DNA of 6,128 bases from an uncultured Clostridia bacterium (lineage in GTDB: Bacteria > Bacillota > Clostridia > Christensenellales > Pumilibacteraceae): contig CANDJX010000091.1 in assembly GCA_947385185.1 (NCBI GenBank), forward strand, positions 1 to 6,128, read 5' to 3'. The notes beneath the pieces were generated by a model, which was not told the origin of the DNA, made no database searches, and worked only from the letters and a program-made list of their open reading frames with translations. Positions 1 to 6,128 of this stretch are shown one piece after another. A program made the translations under genes and the position numbers. Positions within the stretch are counted from its first letter, which is position 1; each line of letters starts with the position of its first letter.

Positions 1-45
1 GATTCCTGTAAGTGACTGGAGTTCAGACGTGTGCTCTTCCGATCT
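1..45 (+). other. Illumina library adapter contamination
   Basis: Bases 12-45 match, base for base from memory, the 34-base TruSeq read-2 adapter that begins GTGACTGGAG and ends GCTCTTCCGATCT. Bases 1-3 (GAT) fit the 3' end of the P7 flow-cell primer, so bases 4-11 (TCCTGTAA) would be the 8-base i7 index. The order P7 tail, index, adapter, insert is exactly that of an indexed library molecule. This is therefore a contig end with untrimmed adapter and not genomic DNA. It supplies a false GTG start at 29 and the artificial peptide MCSSDL in front of the ftsK fragment. Genomic sequence begins at about 46. Confidence 0.97.
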
Positions 46-46
46 G

Positions 47-1969
47 ATCATCAATTCTTCGTTTGTAGCGCCGGACAAACCCCGTGAAGAAATTAAACCG
101 CAAAAAAATATTTATTCCGAGCGCAGTTTCGTACCCGACGATACGGACGACGAGTCTGAGGACGACGATCCGCTGGCTTCCGTACTGGAAGAAAAAGAAG
201 AACCGGAAGTATCGCCCGCGCAGACGGATCAAACGGCTCAGAAGGATTCGTTGGATTTGTCCGATTCGTTTGTTCTGGACGATAACGTTATAGATATGAG
301 CGAAAGACAGCGCGACGATTCGGATAATAACAGCGGCTATTATACCGTCGAGGACGAAGTCCGCCCGACGCAGGAAAGACCCGAACGCAATAAAAAGTCC
401 AAGGTACTCGACGGGCAGCTCGATATAGATTCCGTACACAATCCGGAAACCGATATGGTCGAGATTCCTATGGCTCAGGCGCCGTACGACTATTCGTATC
501 CGCCCATTTCTCTTCTGAACGAATCGGACAAAAGTTACGTCATCGATACGAACGACATCGAAGCGAAATCGCGCGACATCGAAGAGGCTTTGCGTAACCT
601 GAAATTCCCCGCAAAAGTCGTAAACGTCGTTTCCGGACCTACGGTCACCAGATACGAACTTCAACCGCAGAGCGGCATTTCGGTCAAAAAAATCCTGGCG
701 CTCGATAAGGATCTCGAATTCCATCTCGCGCGCGGCGCGGTCAGAATAGAAGCGCCCGTTGCGAACAAACAGGCTATAGGCATAGAAGTCGCCAATAACG
801 CGCCGTCGATAGTCGGTTTCCGCGAGATTATCGAATCGGCGTCGTTCTCGGATACCAAGTCGGTTCTTCCGCTTGCGCTCGGCAAAGATATAGGCGGCGA
901 CGCTATCGTAAGAAGTCTGGAAAAAATGCCGCATTTGCTTATTGCCGGTACTACGGGCACGGGTAAATCCGTATGTCTCAACACGCTTATTCTCAGTCTT
1001 GTTTATAAACGTTCGCCCGAAGAGGTCAGAATCATACTGGTCGATCCGAAGCAGGTAGAATTTACACTTTATCGGGAGCTTCCTCATTTGCTTCTCCGCA
1101 ATCCCATTACAGACGTCAATCACGCGATCAGCGCGCTCGAATGGCTTATAGTCGAAATGAACAGGCGTTATACCATTTTCGGTAAGCTTGCTTCGAAAGG
1201 CTATCCCGTGCGCAATATTGCGGAATATAACGCTTGCTCGCTTGTAAAAGAGGGTAAGGCGATGAAGCTGCCGTATATCGTTATGGTCGTCGACGAGCTT
1301 GCCGATCTTATGTCGATGCGCAAAAAAGACGTGGAAAACGGAGTGCGGCAATTGCTTCAGAAATCGCGCGCTTCGGGCATACATCTCGTGCTTGCCACAC
1401 AGCGTCCGTCCGTCGACGTCATTACCGGTACGATTAAGGTAAACCTTCCCACGCGTATATCGTTCAAAGTAACGTCCAACGCCGATTCGAGGACTATTCT
1501 CGACCAGGGCGGTGCCGAAGCGTTGCTCGGTCGCGGAGATATGCTCATTATGGATAACTCCGAACCTATACGTCTGCAGGGCGCTTTCGTATCGAACGAG
1601 GAAATCGTGAGCGTTGTGGATTACGTCAAGAAAAACAACGAGGCTTGCTTCGATGAAAGTATCGAAAAAGCTATACTTGTTTCGAAAGAGCCCGCCGCCG
1701 ATCCTTCCGCTTCGTCGGGAGAAGGCGAGGAGGAGAACGCGGACGAAAAATTGTTCCCGGATATTATGCGTTGCCTGATAAACAACGGAACGGCGTCGAC
1801 CTCGCTTTTGCAGCGTCGTTTTTCGCTCGGGTATTCCAGAGCGTCGCGAATAATCGACGTTTTCGAAATGCGCAAGTGGGTAGGTCCGTCCGCAGGCGCA
1901 AAACCGCGCGAGGTCTATATGACTAAAGCGCAGTATGAAGAAGTTTTCAATCAATCGTTCAATGGTTAA
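47..1969 (+). CDS. ftsK: DNA translocase FtsK/SpoIIIE, 5'-truncated
   Basis: Septal DNA pump that uses ATP to move chromosomal DNA through the closing division or sporulation septum. About 640 genuine residues remain; the N-terminal membrane domain is absent because the contig ends in adapter, so no true start is visible. The first ~150 residues are an acidic, low-complexity linker (runs such as DDTDDESEDDDP and EEKEEPE). The alpha/beta motor follows, with Walker A GTTGTGKS at bases 947-970, VDPKQVEF shortly after, Walker B VMVVDELADLM near 1280-1309 and the LATQRPSVDVITG motif. After a short acidic linker, a winged-helix gamma domain (about 1751-1945; SLLQRRFSLGYSRASRIID) would read orienting sequences (KOPS/SRS type). 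The frame ends at TAA 1967-1969, overlapping the next gene. FtsK and SpoIIIE cannot be told apart here without the N-terminus or expression context. The codon-aligned antisense frame is open throughout, so the gene has no TTA, CTA or TCA codons. Confidence 0.96.
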   Translation: MINSSFVAPDKPREEIKPQKNIYSERSFVPDDTDDESEDDDPLASVLEEKEEPEVSPAQTDQTAQKDSLDLSDSFVLDDNVIDMSERQRDDSDNNSGYYTVEDEVRPTQERPERNKKSKVLDGQLDIDSVHNPETDMVEIPMAQAPYDYSYPPISLLNESDKSYVIDTNDIEAKSRDIEEALRNLKFPAKVVNVVSGPTVTRYELQPQSGISVKKILALDKDLEFHLARGAVRIEAPVANKQAIGIEVANNAPSIVGFREIIESASFSDTKSVLPLALGKDIGGDAIVRSLEKMPHLLIAGTTGTGKSVCLNTLILSLVYKRSPEEVRIILVDPKQVEFTLYRELPHLLLRNPITDVNHAISALEWLIVEMNRRYTIFGKLASKGYPVRNIAEYNACSLVKEGKAMKLPYIVMVVDELADLMSMRKKDVENGVRQLLQKSRASGIHLVLATQRPSVDVITGTIKVNLPTRISFKVTSNADSRTILDQGGAEALLGRGDMLIMDNSEPIRLQGAFVSNEEIVSVVDYVKKNNEACFDESIEKAILVSKEPAADPSASSGEGEEENADEKLFPDIMRCLINNGTASTSLLQRRFSLGYSRASRIIDVFEMRKWVGPSAGAKPREVYMTKAQYEEVFNQSFNG

Positions 1970-3263
1970 GAAAGTCGCCTTAATATCACTCGGTTGCGAT
2001 AAAAATCGTGTCGATACCGAAAATATAATGTATCGTCTTAATGCGGGCGGATTCGAGCTGACCGACGATATGTCGCAGGCGGAGGCGATTATTATCAACA
2101 CTTGCGCTTTTATCAAATCGGCGGAAAAAGAATCGATAGATAATATTTTCGCCGCCGCACGACTTAAGTCGGAAGGAAAACTGAAAAAACTTATCGTTAC
2201 GGGCTGTCTGCCCATGCGATATAAAGAGAAGCTCGGAGAACTGCTCCCCGAAGTTGACGCGTTTGTCGGTATCAACGATTATTCGGCTATATGCGATATA
2301 ATCGAAAGCTCGGATAAGATGCATTTGAGCGGCAACGATTTACCGACGGAAAAACGCATATTATCCACGCCGCCGCATTATGCGTATTTGAAAATTGCGG
2401 AAGGTTGCGATAATTATTGCACATACTGTACCATTCCTTTCCTGCGCGGACGGTACAGATCGCGTGAAATGAACAGCTTACTGCGCGAAGCGAAGTTTCT
2501 CGACGAGTGCGGAGTAAAAGAACTGATCCTCGTAGCGCAGGACGTTACGAATTACGGAAAGGATCTGTACGGAAAATACGAACTCGTGAATTTGCTTAAA
2601 AAACTTCTGGCGTCTTGCGACTTCGAAAAAATCCGTCTTTTGTATTGTTATCCCGAAATCGTCACCGATGAGTTGATCGACTTCGTTGCGGGAGAAGATC
2701 GCATGGCAAAGTATATGGACATCCCTCTCCAGCACGTTTCGGACGATATTCTCAAGGCAATGCACCGCCGTAGCACGCACGCCGGAATCGTTTCTTTATT
2801 CGATAAACTGAAATCGAAAGGAATCGCCGTGCGCACAACGCTCATCGTCGGATTCCCGGGCGAAACCGAAGCGCAATTTACCGAACTCGAAGAATTTGTG
2901 AAAGAATACAGACCCGCGCATCTCGGAGTATTCGCATACAGTAGGGAGGACGGCACCGTTGCCGCAAAAATGAAAAACCAAATACCGACGCGCGTTAAAA
3001 TCGACCGCGTGAACAGGCTCGGAAGACTTGCCGAAGCTCAGGCAAAAGAACGTAATGAGTCGTTTGTCGGCAAAATCCTCGATGTTGTTTACGAGGGCAT
3101 CGATTACGACCGTAATATGTTTGTGGGGCGTACCGAGTACGACGCTCCGGACATAGACGGTGCGGTTTATTTTACCGCCGATTTCGTCGATATCGGTTGT
3201 ACATATAAAGTCAGAATTACCGGCTATGACGGTTATGATCTGACGGGGGAGGCAGTTAAATGA
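1962..3263 (+). CDS. rimO: Ribosomal protein S12 methylthiotransferase RimO
   Basis: Radical-SAM enzyme that adds a methylthio group to the conserved aspartate of ribosomal protein S12. With the start at 1962 it has 433 residues, normal for RimO. The N-terminal UPF0004 domain begins VALISLGCDKNRVDTE, and Cys12, Cys48 (NTCAF) and Cys82 (TGCLP) would hold the auxiliary [4Fe-4S] cluster. The radical-SAM CxxxCxxC motif is Cys149, Cys153, Cys156 in EGCDNYCTYC, followed by IPFLRGRYRSR, which resembles RimO more than MiaB. GFPGETE lies at 297-303, and a C-terminal TRAM domain spans about 366-433. An in-frame ATG at 1935 would add nine residues (MKKFSINRS), but families of this type start just before the xKVxLxSLGC strand. 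Neither start has a close Shine-Dalgarno. The 8-base overlap with the ftsK stop suggests translational coupling. The 3' end overlaps pgsA by four bases. Confidence 0.95.
   Translation: MVKKVALISLGCDKNRVDTENIMYRLNAGGFELTDDMSQAEAIIINTCAFIKSAEKESIDNIFAAARLKSEGKLKKLIVTGCLPMRYKEKLGELLPEVDAFVGINDYSAICDIIESSDKMHLSGNDLPTEKRILSTPPHYAYLKIAEGCDNYCTYCTIPFLRGRYRSREMNSLLREAKFLDECGVKELILVAQDVTNYGKDLYGKYELVNLLKKLLASCDFEKIRLLYCYPEIVTDELIDFVAGEDRMAKYMDIPLQHVSDDILKAMHRRSTHAGIVSLFDKLKSKGIAVRTTLIVGFPGETEAQFTELEEFVKEYRPAHLGVFAYSREDGTVAAKMKNQIPTRVKIDRVNRLGRLAEAQAKERNESFVGKILDVVYEGIDYDRNMFVGRTEYDAPDIDGAVYFTADFVDIGCTYKVRITGYDGYDLTGEAVK
3245..3252 (+). promoter_or_regulatory. Ribosome binding site of pgsA
   Basis: A purine-rich GGGGGAGG lies inside the last codons of rimO and ends seven bases before the pgsA ATG at 3260. 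It supports that start even though the start overlaps the rimO stop (ATGA), and it fits coupled translation of the two genes. Confidence 0.75.
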
Positions 3264-3889
3264 ATTTACCGAATAAACTTACCATGCTCAGGTTGTTTCT
3301 CGTGCCTGTGTTCGTTACGTTCGTATTTCTCGAAATAGGTGAATTTGCAATGTTTAACGACTATATTGCGTTCGGGATATTTGCTGTCGCCAGTTTTACC
3401 GACTATCTCGACGGGCATTTGGCGCGCAAATGGAATATGGTCACGGACTTCGGAAAACTTTTCGATTCCGCGGCGGACAAACTCTTATGTTGCAGCGCGC
3501 TCATATTGCTTATATATATTTTCGCGGCGGTCTGCGTCCCGTTGTTTGAAAATTTAATTGCATGGCGCGCAATGTTGATATGTATCACGGTATTTACGGT
3601 TATCATTATTTGCCGCGAACTTTTTATGACTGCGTTTCGCTCGGTAGCCGCAAGCAAAAATATCGTGATCGCGGCGGATATGCCCGGAAAGATAAAGACG
3701 GTTATGCAGATGATTGCGATTATGGCATTGCTGCTCGTTCCCGATCTCATGTTCGTCCCCGGCGTTGTAAGTATAGTGTTCTTTATTATAGGGTTTGCCG
3801 CGCTTGCGCTCGGTATGTTTATGGCAGTACTGTCGTGCGTGCTTTATATCTGCAAATATCCCGCCGTTTTTTCGGAGGGAATGAAATAA
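3260..3889 (+). CDS. pgsA: CDP-diacylglycerol-glycerol-3-phosphate phosphatidyltransferase
   Basis: Membrane enzyme that makes phosphatidylglycerol phosphate from CDP-diacylglycerol and glycerol 3-phosphate, the committed step to phosphatidylglycerol and cardiolipin. The 209-residue protein carries the complete CDP-alcohol phosphotransferase signature D-x2-DG-x2-AR-x8-G-x3-D-x3-D: Asp48, Asp51-Gly52, Ala55-Arg56, Gly65, Asp69 and Asp73, the last being the proposed catalytic base in this family. The N-terminus MNLPNKLTMLRLFLVPVF is typical of PgsA. Hydrophobic stretches near 8-27, 32-47, 77-97, 102-118, 147-165 and 169-198 fit the expected six-helix integral membrane fold. The start is fixed by the ATGA overlap with the rimO stop and by a good Shine-Dalgarno. 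The place before cinA and recA matches pgsA in other Bacillota. A related paralogue with a different acceptor alcohol is possible but less likely given this context. Confidence 0.93.
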   Translation: MNLPNKLTMLRLFLVPVFVTFVFLEIGEFAMFNDYIAFGIFAVASFTDYLDGHLARKWNMVTDFGKLFDSAADKLLCCSALILLIYIFAAVCVPLFENLIAWRAMLICITVFTVIIICRELFMTAFRSVAASKNIVIAADMPGKIKTVMQMIAIMALLLVPDLMFVPGVVSIVFFIIGFAALALGMFMAVLSCVLYICKYPAVFSEGMK

Positions 3890-3901
3890 TACGGTGATAT
3901 T

Positions 3902-4972
3902 ATGGACGTTTATCTGATTGCACTCGGAAGAAAAATGCTTACTGAGCACAGCTTCGATTTCGGTCGACTGTTTATTTTGCTGTCCGATAAAGAAATCGAG
4001 ATAAAGAAAATCGTCTATGCCGACTCAAAAGACGAACTGTCGATCCCGCAATCGGACGGCGACGAAAGCCGAATGTTTATCGTTGCGGGAGATACGGAGA
4101 ATTTCGGCGACGGCATATTCTCGGACGATGATTCCGAAAGCATTGCGATTAAAGATAACGACGCATACGTGAAAATGCCGATTCTCGACGAAAATCTGCT
4201 TCGGACAAAAATCATTCCGTATATATCGTCGGTAAATAAAACGTCTTGTAATAACGTAATTATAAAAACATACGGCAAAGATCGCGGGGAACTGGAAGAA
4301 ATGTTGGCGGATTGCATAAAAAACCGCAATAAAATTTCTTTCGGTTTTTACGAAAACGAAGTCGGATACGACGTCAGGATAAGGTATCCGAAAACCGCTT
4401 CGTCCGCGGCGGTGAACGACGTAATTACGAAAGCCGGTGAAATATTATCCGAATGTACTTATGCGCTCAAGGATATTTCGCTTACTGTATGCGTTGCTCG
4501 CGCCGTACTTTCGTCGGGAAAACATATAGCGATTGCGGAATCGTTTACGGGCGGAGGTATAGCGTCCGCGCTTACGAGCGTGCCGGGAATGAGCAAATCG
4601 CTCATAGAAAGCGTGGTGTGTTATTCGCACGAGTCGAAAACGTCGCGTCTCGGCGTGCCGCAGAACGTCATAGACGAATTCGGCGCCGTGTCCGCCGATA
4701 CCGCTTTCGAAATGGCAAACGGATTATTGGCGAATCCTTCCTGCGACGTTGCGGTTGCGACTACCGGCAATGCCGGACCTACGTCGGAAAACGACGAGGT
4801 AGGATTGTTTTTCATCGCAATAGGGGATCGCGACGCCATACACGTATTCAAGCACAATTACAATGTAAAAAATTCCGATAAAAAAAGCGTAGGTGAAATT
4901 CGCCGTGAAATAACGGAAGCCGGAATAAATACCGCGCTGTTCGAACTCGGTAAATTTCTTAAAAGGACATAA
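3902..4972 (+). CDS. cinA: CinA-like protein, degenerate N-domain, PncC C-domain
   Basis: CinA joins a MoCF-like N-domain (ADP-ribose pyrophosphatase in studied members) to a PncC domain that deamidates NMN. This copy has 356 residues against roughly 410-420 usually. The N-domain is only about 110 residues: GTELLLG is replaced by LGRKMLT (8-14) and the GGLGPT loop by AGDTENF (62-68), although YVKMPILDENLLRTKIIPYI (89-108) still resembles the end of the domain. A KH-like middle domain spans about 115-190 (IIKTYGKDRGELEEML). The PncC domain (about 194-356) keeps AESFTGG (212-218) with its serine, CYSHESK (240-246) with Tyr and Lys, GAVSADTA, and a changed NAGPTSENDEVG (290-301) in place of the usual IAGPdGGteeKPVG. 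In-frame TAA at 3887 (the pgsA stop) leaves 3902 as the furthest upstream ATG; its Shine-Dalgarno (GGTGAT at 3893) is weak. CinA identity is firm; both activities are uncertain. Confidence 0.88.
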   Translation: MDVYLIALGRKMLTEHSFDFGRLFILLSDKEIEIKKIVYADSKDELSIPQSDGDESRMFIVAGDTENFGDGIFSDDDSESIAIKDNDAYVKMPILDENLLRTKIIPYISSVNKTSCNNVIIKTYGKDRGELEEMLADCIKNRNKISFGFYENEVGYDVRIRYPKTASSAAVNDVITKAGEILSECTYALKDISLTVCVARAVLSSGKHIAIAESFTGGGIASALTSVPGMSKSLIESVVCYSHESKTSRLGVPQNVIDEFGAVSADTAFEMANGLLANPSCDVAVATTGNAGPTSENDEVGLFFIAIGDRDAIHVFKHNYNVKNSDKKSVGEIRREITEAGINTALFELGKFLKRT

Positions 4973-4977
4973 AGGAG
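4972..4977 (+). promoter_or_regulatory. Ribosome binding site of recA
   Basis: AAGGAG begins on the last base of the cinA TAA stop and ends six bases before the recA ATG at 4984. It is a strong Shine-Dalgarno that fixes the recA start and allows high translation independent of cinA. Confidence 0.85.
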
Positions 4978-4983
4978 AACTAA

Positions 4984-6009
4984 ATGGAAAAAGATAAAAA
5001 CGCTGTTAACAGCGACAGAGAGAAAGCGCTCGAACTTGCCATTGCAAAGATAAAGAAAGAACACGGCGACGGCTCTATCATGAAAATGACGGACGACAGC
5101 GTGCGCGCCGTCGACGTTATACCCACGGGATGTCTTGCGCTCGATCTTGCGCTCGGTATCGGCGGAATGCCGCGGGGACGTATCGTGGAAATATACGGAC
5201 CGGAGTCGAGCGGCAAAACTACTCTTACGCTCCACATTATTGCGGAAGCGCAAAAAAAAGGCGGAAAAGTCGCGTTCATTGACGCGGAGCACGCGCTCGA
5301 TCCCGGGTATGCCAAAAATCTCGGTATCGATCTCAACGAGCTTTATATTTCTCAGCCCGATTGCGGAGAGCAGGCGCTCAATATTGTCGAAGAACTTGTC
5401 GGAAGCGGCGCGCTCGACGTTATTGTAGTGGATTCCGTAGCGGCGCTTACGCCCAAAGCCGAAATCGACGGGGAAATGGAGGACGCGCAGATCGGTTTGC
5501 AGGCGCGCCTTATGTCTAAAGCGCTCAGAAAACTCGTCGCGCCCGCGGAACGTACGAATACCTGCCTTATTTTTATCAACCAGTTGCGCGAAAAAGTAGG
5601 CGTATTCTTTGGTTCGCCCGAAACTACTCCGGGCGGAAAAGCGCTTAAATTTTATACATCCATAAGACTCGATATACGAAAAGTGGATTCGGTCAAAGAC
5701 GGCAGCGACATCGTCGGCAATCGCGCTAAAGTAAAAGTAGTCAAGAATAAAATGGCGCCCCCGTTCAAAACCGCGGAATTCGATATTATTTACGGCAAGG
5801 GAATAAGCCGTTCGGGATGTCTGATAGATCTCGGACTCGAGTACGACGTGTTTACTAAAAGCGGATCCTGGTTCGGTTATAACGGCGAGCGCATAGCTCA
5901 GGGCAGGGAAAAACTCAGAAATCTGCTCGACACGAACATCGAACTCGCAACCGAAGTAGAAGCGAAGATCAAAGAAGCGTATGCGGCGAAAAAAGCCGAT
6001 AAAGATTAG
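4984..6009 (+). CDS. recA: Recombinase RecA
   Basis: ATP-dependent strand-exchange protein of homologous recombination; its filament on single-stranded DNA also triggers LexA cleavage in organisms that have an SOS response. The complete 341-residue protein has the N-terminal polymerisation helix, the HGDGSIMKM motif (27-35), Walker A GPESSGKT (72-79), the catalytic glutamate Glu102 in FIDAEHALDP, Walker B VIVVD (146-150), loop L1 around 162-171, Gln200 in INQLREK that couples ATP to DNA binding, loop L2 to about 216 (FFGSPETTPGG), and the C-terminal domain ending KKADKD. The long acidic tail of E. coli RecA is absent, as usual in Bacillota. The commonly seen PDTGEQALEI reads PDCGEQALNI here (Cys127). 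There is no intein or frameshift. The gene follows cinA by 11 bases, so it is probably co-transcribed. The codon-aligned antisense frame is open along the whole gene, so it contains no TTA, CTA or TCA codons. Confidence 0.99.
   Translation: MEKDKNAVNSDREKALELAIAKIKKEHGDGSIMKMTDDSVRAVDVIPTGCLALDLALGIGGMPRGRIVEIYGPESSGKTTLTLHIIAEAQKKGGKVAFIDAEHALDPGYAKNLGIDLNELYISQPDCGEQALNIVEELVGSGALDVIVVDSVAALTPKAEIDGEMEDAQIGLQARLMSKALRKLVAPAERTNTCLIFINQLREKVGVFFGSPETTPGGKALKFYTSIRLDIRKVDSVKDGSDIVGNRAKVKVVKNKMAPPFKTAEFDIIYGKGISRSGCLIDLGLEYDVFTKSGSWFGYNGERIAQGREKLRNLLDTNIELATEVEAKIKEAYAAKKADKD
5001..5014. repeat. Perfect 14-bp palindrome inside recA start
   Basis: CGCTGTTAACAGCG equals its own reverse complement. 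It lies 17 bases after the recA ATG, over codons 6-11. As RNA it could form a five-base-pair hairpin with a UUAA loop; as DNA it could be a two-fold protein site. The symmetry does not continue into the flanks. Function is unknown and chance is possible. Confidence 0.9.
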
Positions 6010-6067
6010 TATGTTATAGGCTCTGATAGCATTAAATATTTTCAAACCGAAAGGAGGTTCACAACTT
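6010..6067 (+). promoter_or_regulatory. recA-rny gap with strong Shine-Dalgarno
   Basis: This 58-base gap is A+T-rich. AAGGAGG at 6051-6057 ends ten bases before the ATG at 6068 and fixes the start of the next gene. I see no stem-loop followed by a T-run, so no intrinsic terminator after recA, and no convincing -35/-10 pair. Read-through from recA into the next gene is the simplest reading. Confidence 0.7.
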
Positions 6068-6128
6068 ATGGGAGCAACAATTATTGCTGAAATTCCATTG
6101 GCGTTGACTATAGTTTTGCCTATCGTAG
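6068..6128 (+). CDS. rny: Probable ribonuclease Y, N-terminal fragment
   Basis: Only the first 20 codons are inside the window (MGATIIAEIPLALTIVLPIV), and the frame is still open at the last base. The segment is hydrophobic and looks like the beginning of an N-terminal membrane anchor. RNase Y, the membrane-bound endoribonuclease that starts mRNA decay in many Bacillota, has such an anchor followed by a coiled coil, KH and HD domains, and its gene commonly sits directly after recA. The identification therefore rests on position and the anchor alone; none of the diagnostic domains can be seen. The start is well supported by AAGGAGG ten bases upstream. Another small membrane protein cannot be excluded. 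Confidence 0.55.
   Translation, partial: MGATIIAEIPLALTIVLPIV

Noticed and set aside
23..2275. 750-codon open frame on the minus strand opposite ftsK and rimO
   Set aside because: It is codon-aligned with ftsK and stays open only because ftsK lacks TTA, CTA and TCA codons. Its end is adapter sequence, its composition is Arg/Phe-rich with no family resemblance, and it overlaps two well-supported genes.
3874..3880. GGAGGGA followed directly by ATG at 3881 as a start of a gene downstream of pgsA
   Set aside because: The spacing is zero and the frame is that of pgsA itself, which stops two codons later; it encodes the C-terminal EGMK of PgsA.
4859..4864. TACAAT as a -10 element for a recA promoter
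   Set aside because: No acceptable -35 hexamer lies 16-18 bases upstream (the sequence there is close to CATACA), and it is inside cinA coding sequence.
4939..4946. GTTCGAAC palindrome 37 bases before the recA start as a possible LexA site
   Set aside because: The Bacillota LexA box has GAAC and GTTC in the opposite order with a four-base spacer; here the half-sites are reversed and adjacent, and the symmetry does not extend.
5252..5259. Run of eight A in recA as a possible programmed frameshift or slippage site
   Set aside because: A -1 shift reaches a stop (TGA at 5280) within eight codons and would only give a non-functional fragment before the catalytic glutamate. A-rich Lys codons are common in this composition.
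4858..6045. 395-codon open frame on the minus strand opposite recA
   Set aside because: It is a codon-aligned shadow of recA with the same cause. The protein is low-complexity and Arg/Phe-rich with no recognisable domain.
6010..6050. Possible terminator or promoter between recA and the next gene
   Set aside because: The best inverted repeat (GCT/AGC around 6020-6030) has three base pairs and no T-run, and no spaced -35/-10 pair is visible.

Overview
This window is an ordinary chromosomal housekeeping cluster, most likely from an uncultured anaerobic Bacillota (Clostridia-like) bacterium. Six same-strand genes lie in the order ftsK/spoIIIE - rimO - pgsA - cinA - recA - rny. Part of this order (spoIIIE, pgsA, cinA, recA, rny) is familiar from Bacillota such as Bacillus subtilis, and rimO directly before pgsA is common in Clostridia. 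Base composition is moderate. The three internal genes and recA are complete, while ftsK is cut at its 5' end and rny at its 3' end. All stop codons fit the standard code. The class-level taxonomy is inferred from gene order and protein style; a genus cannot be named from this sequence.

Layout: bases 1-45 are not biological. They match the end of an Illumina P7 primer, an 8-base index and the TruSeq read-2 adapter. The ftsK reading frame therefore begins artificially, and its first six apparent residues (MCSSDL) are translated adapter. Genomic sequence starts at about 46 with the linker, motor and gamma domains of the DNA translocase (to 1969). rimO (1962-3263) overlaps it by 8 bases, and pgsA (3260-3889) overlaps rimO by 4 bases (ATGA). 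cinA (3902-4972) follows after 12 bases and recA (4984-6009) after 11. A 58-base gap with a strong Shine-Dalgarno precedes the first 20 codons of a gene that is probably rny (6068 to the window end).

The tight spacing, the overlaps and the lack of any recognisable terminator suggest that the genes are co-transcribed. Their roles are separate: chromosome translocation at the septum (FtsK), S12 methylthiolation (RimO), phosphatidylglycerol synthesis (PgsA), NAD-nucleotide salvage or damage clean-up (CinA), homologous recombination (RecA) and mRNA decay (RNase Y). They are a conserved neighbourhood, not one pathway.

I see no mobile element, CRISPR array, RNA gene or undescribed system. Points worth a second look are the adapter contamination, a shortened and motif-less N-terminal domain in CinA together with a changed loop in its deamidase domain, a perfect 14-bp palindrome just inside recA, and the lack of a recognisable LexA box or promoter for recA.
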